Positions 1 to 5,984 of a stretch of DNA of 5,984 bases are shown in pieces (the first letter of the stretch is position 1; the number at the start of each line of letters is the position of its first letter). The notes under the pieces were generated by a model. It did no database searches. It was not told where the DNA came from and was given only the letters and a program-made list of their open reading frames with translations. Source of the DNA: Methylococcaceae bacterium (GTDB taxonomy: Bacteria; Pseudomonadota; Gammaproteobacteria; Methylococcales; Methylococcaceae). Where the stretch lies: NCBI GenBank assembly GCA_028678445.1, contig JAJRDJ010000307.1, forward strand, positions 1-5,984. The letters run 5' to 3'. The position numbers and the translations under genes were made by a program.

Positions 1-354
1 CGGCTTGACCAAGCCGAACCGCCCCAGTTGGGCCAGCCATTCGGAATCGGACACGTCGGTTTTGCGTCCGGGGAGGTTGCGGGCATGGCGGGCGTTGACC
101 ACGTGGGCGGGAATCCCGGCCTGTTCCAGGGCGGCGTAAAGGCTTTTCCAGTAGATGCCGGTGCTCTCCATGACCACGAGGTCGACACCGAGTTCGAGCA
201 GCCAGATGACCAAGGCCCGGCGGTCGCGCTTGAAGCCACCGAAGGAGCGTTGGTGTTTTTCGACCGTCCCGTCCTCTAATTCGATCAGCACGGTGAGGAC
301 ATACAGCATCCGATGCACGTCCGCGCCGGCGATTCGTCGATACAGCGATTTCAT
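1..354 (-). CDS. IS110-family transposase (DEDD recombinase), N-terminal part, cut by window edge
   Basis: Minus-strand reading frame that starts with ATG at 354 and is open through base 1, giving 118 residues with no stop. The translation has the layout of the IS110-family RuvC-like DEDD domain: GADVH (Asp12), VVMESTGIYWK (Glu63), then LPGRKTDVSDSEWLA (Asp100 and Asp103), the four expected acidic residues. In this family the DEDD domain works with a C-terminal serine-containing Transposase_20 domain, which would lie beyond the left edge, so completeness cannot be judged. The start at 354 is preferred because GGGAG (362-366) sits about 7 bases upstream and the domain begins at once. An in-frame ATG at 426 would add 24 residues but has no visible binding site. 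Known IS110 enzymes recombine DNA guided by an element-encoded bridge RNA. The gene points the same way as dnaE, 424 bases downstream of it. Confidence 0.93.
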   Translation of the reverse strand, partial: MKSLYRRIAGADVHRMLYVLTVLIELEDGTVEKHQRSFGGFKRDRRALVIWLLELGVDLVVMESTGIYWKSLYAALEQAGIPAHVVNARHARNLPGRKTDVSDSEWLAQLGRFGLVKP

Positions 355-361
355 GAGGATT

Positions 362-366
362 CTCCC
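362..366 (-). promoter_or_regulatory. Ribosome binding site of the IS110 transposase
   Basis: Read on the minus strand, GGGAG precedes the ATG at 354 by 7 bases. It supports that start over the in-frame ATG at 426, which has no purine-rich stretch in front of it. Confidence 0.6.
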
Positions 367-379
367 GTGATTATACTGA

Positions 380-561
380 GGGGTACGGGAAACCCCGGGG
401 ATGCCGGCCCGGAAGCCTCGCGCCATCGAGCGATGAGCGCGGGTCACTTTACCGTGCGTCCTTCGGGCGACAATCTGGGGTGCGAAAGGGCCGGGCGGGA
501 TCGGGTTAGGCGTCGAGTTGGATTCTCAAACGTTCAACGACCTCGTGCCCAGGGTTTCCCT
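380..561 (-). ncRNA. Candidate IS110 bridge RNA region (structured 5' flank of the transposase)
   Basis: No credible protein gene lies here, yet several potential stem-loops follow one another. GCGC+CATC (420-427) pairs with GATG+GCGC (432-440) around a 4-base loop with one bulge. CCTTCG (460-465) pairs with CGAAAGG (483-489) with one bulge, leaving a 17-base loop. GTCG+TTG (512-520) pairs with CAA+CGAC (535-541), leaving a 14-base loop and a 2-base bulge. AGGG/CCCT (551-561) closes a 3-base loop, and GGGG/CCCC (380-383 with 393-396) lies nearest the gene. In IS110-group elements the noncoding end before the transposase encodes a bridge RNA of roughly this size with two guide loops. Location and structure fit, but no guide has been matched to target or donor, and RNA ends and promoter are unknown. 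Coordinates mark the hairpin-rich block, not mapped ends. Confidence 0.35.
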
Positions 562-585
562 CCCCTTTAGAGTGGCAAATTGGCC

Positions 586-624
586 GATCGGCTTTCATGC
601 TCGGGGGCGAGCGCCAAGCCGATC
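586..624. repeat. Two-storey perfect hairpin (9 bp + 5 bp stems)
   Basis: GATCGGCTT (586-594) is the exact reverse complement of AAGCCGATC (616-624). Inside it, GCTCG (599-603) pairs exactly with CGAGC (608-612) around a GGGG loop (604-607). The two stems are separated by a small internal loop, TCAT opposite GCC. The left arm also lies in a perfect palindrome, GCCGATCGGC (583-592), so alternative pairings exist. Neither strand has a T-run after the stem, so it is not a canonical intrinsic terminator. It could be the subterminal structure of the IS110 element, a REP-like extragenic palindrome used as its target, or an RNA domain. Confidence 0.7.
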
Positions 625-778
625 ATGACGGGTTAGGTTAAACGCAACGGTTGTGCCATGTCTCATGCTGATAACCTCTCTATGGGTGAAGAACAGAACA
701 ACCGCCACCCAGAAAGATGCCACGTTTCAATGTGCTTCGCCCGGCGCGCATTACATGCTCGGTTGCTAAAGCAAGGTC
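625..778. other. Noncoding spacer downstream of dnaE
   Basis: No supported gene, tRNA or clear terminator was found between the dnaE stop and the hairpin at 586-624. Weak symmetries are present: CGGTTGT (648-654) with ACAACCG (698-704), GGGTG (684-688) with CACCC (706-710), and TTGC/GCAA (763-766 with 771-774) just past the dnaE stop. None is followed by a T-run on the minus strand, so where dnaE transcription ends is unclear. The boundary of the IS110 element probably falls in or just left of this stretch. Confidence 0.5.
629..649. repeat. Short word cluster repeated inside the candidate bridge RNA region
   Basis: CGGGTTAGG (629-637), AAACG (640-644) and CAACG (645-649) recur in the same order and orientation at 502-510, 528-532 and 535-539. 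Only the 9-base word is long enough to matter alone, and one such 9-base match is not statistically striking in a stretch of this size. The conserved order of all three is the reason to list it. It may mark the end of the IS110 element or a guide-related sequence. Confidence 0.3.
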
Positions 779-4318
<3,540 letters not shown>

Positions 4319-4339
4319 TACGGGAGCAGAATTGTTGGT

Positions 4340-5254
4340 CTAGGTCAGGGGTGTTTCGGCGAGACACAGCGCCAGCGCGGTTTCCCAGGCGGGCAGGACC
4401 AACCCGAATGCCTCGGCCAGTTTGTCATTGGACAGCACGGAATACCTGGGCCGCCGTGCCGGTGTCGGATAAGCCGAGGCCGGGATGGGATTAAGCAGGG
4501 CGGCGCTATCATCGAGCTGTCCCTGGCGAATAGCGAGTTCCCGGATATGGCTGGCAAAGCCGAACCAGGTGGTTTGGCCGCCGCAGGTGAGGTGATAGGT
4601 GCCGGCTTTCGCGCCAGGGTCAAAGCGGCCCCCATGCATGTTGCGGTGGGCGATCAACGCCGTGGCTTCGGCGATCAGGCGACTCCAGGTCGGCGCGCCG
4701 TGCTGATCATCAACGATGCCGAGGCTATCCCGTTCGCGCATGAGCCGTAGCATGGTCAGTAGGAAGTTCTGCCCGCGTCCGCCATACACCCAGGCGGTGC
4801 GGAGGATGAGATGTTGCACGCCAGATTGCCGGATCGCTTTCTCACCGGCCAGTTTGCTCTGACCATAAACACCCAGTGGACCGACCGGTGCGTCTTCGGA
4901 GTAAGGCTCGGTGGCATCACCGGGAAAGACGTAATCTGTCGAGTAGTGGATCAGCCCGGCGTCGATGGCCCTGGCCTCCTCGGCCAGCATGCCAGCGGCC
5001 TCGGCATTGATGCGATGGGCGAGTTCGGGTTCCTGCTCTGCCTTGTCGACGGCGGTATAGGCGGCAGCATTGACAATCAGGGTCGGCTTGACTTTTCTGA
5101 CTGTCTCGCGGATCGACGCCGGGTGGGACAGGTCCAGCGCGGGCTGCGTGGTTCGTCCCAGGGACGCGACTTGGCCGAGGCAGGCCAGGGTCCGCTGCAG
5201 CTCAAAGGCCACCTGGCCTTCGTGTCCGACGATCAAAATACTCGGCTTTACCAT
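4340..5254 (-). CDS. rfbD: dTDP-4-dehydrorhamnose reductase
   Basis: Last enzyme of dTDP-L-rhamnose synthesis: NAD(P)H-dependent reduction of dTDP-4-dehydro-L-rhamnose, a cytoplasmic step feeding surface polysaccharide. The 304-residue product is of normal length for this extended SDR family. It shows the nucleotide-binding loop GHEGQ (10-14), NAAAYTAVDKAE (62-73), STDYVF (105-110), the catalytic Tyr130 and Lys134 in YGQSK, and a C-terminal RRPRYSVLSNDKL segment (268-280 region). At the third glycine position of the GxxGxxG loop there is Ala16, a mild departure. The ATG at 5254 is chosen because the domain begins right there. The frame stays open upstream to 5515, but that 87-residue extension only shadows rfbC. 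The start overlaps the rfbC stop by 7 bases with no close ribosome binding site, which suggests coupled translation. The stop is TAG at 4342-4340. Confidence 0.96.
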   Translation of the reverse strand: MVKPSILIVGHEGQVAFELQRTLACLGQVASLGRTTQPALDLSHPASIRETVRKVKPTLIVNAAAYTAVDKAEQEPELAHRINAEAAGMLAEEARAIDAGLIHYSTDYVFPGDATEPYSEDAPVGPLGVYGQSKLAGEKAIRQSGVQHLILRTAWVYGGRGQNFLLTMLRLMRERDSLGIVDDQHGAPTWSRLIAEATALIAHRNMHGGRFDPGAKAGTYHLTCGGQTTWFGFASHIRELAIRQGQLDDSAALLNPIPASAYPTPARRPRYSVLSNDKLAEAFGLVLPAWETALALCLAETPLT

Positions 5255-5799
5255 ACCGCAAGGGCATCCCTGGATAGATCCCTGAGCCACTGGCCATTCT
5301 GATCCTTTTTCGACAGTTCGGGATTCTTGATGGGCCAGTCGATGCCGATGTCGGGATCGTCCCAGCGAATGCTGCATTCCAGCTCGGGTCGGTAAAAGTC
5401 TGTGCATTTGTAAGCGAACAGAGCCGTTTCGCTGGTCACGCAGAAGCCATGGGCAAACCCTTCCGGTACGAAGAGCTGCAGGTGATTCTCTTCCGAGAGG
5501 GTCACGCCGTACCATTCGCCGAAGCTCGGTGAGTCGGCCCGGACATCCACCGCGACATCGAAGACTTCCCCGCGCAGGGCGTACACCAGCTTGCCCTGCG
5601 AGTGCGGGTTCTGGAAATGCAGCCCGCGCAGGATGCCCTTGCGGGAGAACGACAGGTTGTCCTGCACGAAATGCCGGTCGAGACCGGCCTCCGTGTAGCG
5701 GCGGAGATTCCAGCTTTCCTGAAAGAAGCCGCGCTCATCGCCGAACACATCCGGCTTGACGAGGAGGAGCCCGGGCAGGGGAGTATTTTCGACGATCAT
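5248..5799 (-). CDS. rfbC: dTDP-4-dehydrorhamnose 3,5-epimerase
   Basis: Cupin-fold epimerase that converts dTDP-4-dehydro-6-deoxy-D-glucose to dTDP-4-dehydro-L-rhamnose, the third step of dTDP-L-rhamnose synthesis. The 183 residues are the usual length. Family landmarks are DERGFFQESW (21-30), GILRGLHFQ with His61, QGKLV with Lys70, PEGFAHGF (112-119), FAYKCTDFY with Tyr130, SIRWDDPDIGIDWP (143-156) and LSKKD with Asp166. The His, Lys, Tyr and Asp match the active-site set known for RmlC. The start at 5799 fits the family N-terminus (MIVENTPLPG) and has AGGAAA 6 bases upstream. A longer frame running 43 residues further upstream only overlaps rfbA. The start forms an ATGA overlap with the rfbA stop, and the gene ends 7 bases inside rfbD. 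Confidence 0.97.
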   Translation of the reverse strand: MIVENTPLPGLLLVKPDVFGDERGFFQESWNLRRYTEAGLDRHFVQDNLSFSRKGILRGLHFQNPHSQGKLVYALRGEVFDVAVDVRADSPSFGEWYGVTLSEENHLQLFVPEGFAHGFCVTSETALFAYKCTDFYRPELECSIRWDDPDIGIDWPIKNPELSKKDQNGQWLRDLSRDALAVW

Positions 5800-5984
5800 G
5801 TGGGATTTCCTATTTTGAGCAGGCGCAGCAGATAGTCGCCATAGTGGTTCTTGCGCAAGGGCTTCGCCAGTGCCTCCAGTTGCTCCGAGCTGATCCACCC
5901 TTCGCTCCACGCTATTTCCTCGGGGCAACAGATTTTAAGTCCCTGCCGGTCCTCGATGGTCTGGATGAAATTGGAGGCCTGCAA
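5796..5984 (-). CDS. rfbA: Glucose-1-phosphate thymidylyltransferase, C-terminal end only (cut by window edge)
   Basis: The last 62 residues of a frame that is open at the right edge; the leading TTG codon is internal rather than a start. The segment reads NFIQTIEDRQGLKICCPEEIAW, then GWISSEQLEALAKPL and a terminal YGDYLLRLL, the typical tail of RfbA/RmlA enzymes. These make dTDP-glucose from dTTP and glucose 1-phosphate, the first committed step of dTDP-rhamnose synthesis. The catalytic nucleotidyltransferase domain lies outside the window, so activity cannot be judged. The identity is supported strongly by its place directly before rfbC and rfbD. Its TGA stop (5798-5796) overlaps the rfbC ATG. 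Confidence 0.93.
   Translation of the reverse strand: MQASNFIQTIEDRQGLKICCPEEIAWSEGWISSEQLEALAKPLRKNHYGDYLLRLLKIGNPT
5806..5811 (-). promoter_or_regulatory. Ribosome binding site of rfbC
   Basis: AGGAAA on the minus strand lies 6 bases before the rfbC ATG at 5799, inside the end of rfbA. It decides the rfbC start and shows that rfbC can recruit ribosomes itself despite the ATGA overlap. Confidence 0.7.

Noticed and set aside
370..375. Perfect TATAAT on the minus strand just before the transposase
   Set aside because: No -35-like hexamer lies at 16-18 bases, and transcription from it would start inside the GGGAG ribosome binding site. A true promoter formed only in another arrangement of the element cannot be excluded.
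313..570. Plus-strand open frame of 85 codons in the gap near the transposase
   Set aside because: It begins antisense to the transposase, has low-complexity Arg/Gly-rich content and no binding site, and crosses the hairpin block.
586..624. Hairpin as an intrinsic terminator for dnaE
   Set aside because: There is no T-run after the stem on either strand, and it lies about 155 bases past the dnaE stop.
596..762. CATGCTCGG direct repeat at 596-604 and 754-762
   Set aside because: A single 9-base match in a stretch of this size is expected by chance at an appreciable rate, and nothing around the two copies matches.
1..778. CRISPR array or tRNA in the gap region
   Set aside because: No regularly spaced repeat and no cloverleaf-like arrangement with a T-loop motif was found on either strand.
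5255..5515. N-terminal extension of rfbD by 87 codons
   Set aside because: It overlaps the conserved coding sequence of rfbC in another frame and does not resemble RfbD; the nucleotide-binding domain starts at the ATG at 5254.

Overview
This window looks like chromosome from a GC-rich proteobacterium, most likely a gammaproteobacterium. The evidence is a DnaE1-type replicative polymerase of about 1180 residues with an E. coli-like N-terminus, motifs and clamp-binding site, next to dTDP-rhamnose genes in A-C-D order. No genus can be named from the sequence alone. All supported genes lie on the minus strand, so the natural reading direction is right to left.

Right part (about 4340-5984): the 3' end of rfbA (glucose-1-phosphate thymidylyltransferase, cut by the window edge), then complete rfbC (dTDP-4-dehydrorhamnose 3,5-epimerase) and rfbD (dTDP-4-dehydrorhamnose reductase). 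The genes overlap (an ATGA junction between rfbA and rfbC, 7 bases between rfbC and rfbD), so they form one tightly coupled dTDP-L-rhamnose operon. The remaining enzyme, RfbB, would have to lie outside the window.

Middle (779-4318): a complete, intact dnaE, the catalytic alpha subunit of DNA polymerase III. It begins only 21 bases after the rfbD stop and has no obvious ribosome binding site. This places an essential replication gene at the tail of a sugar-nucleotide operon.

Left part (1-778): the first 118 codons of an IS110-family DEDD transposase run off the left edge. A 424-base stretch without a credible protein gene separates it from dnaE. The half nearest the transposase is rich in small hairpins with open loops, which is where IS110-group elements encode their bridge RNA. 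An elaborate two-storey hairpin lies at 586-624, and short words shared between the putative RNA region and 629-649 may mark the element's end or a guide-target relationship. This is the most interesting part of the window, but the element's boundaries cannot be fixed from here and the RNA assignment is inference.
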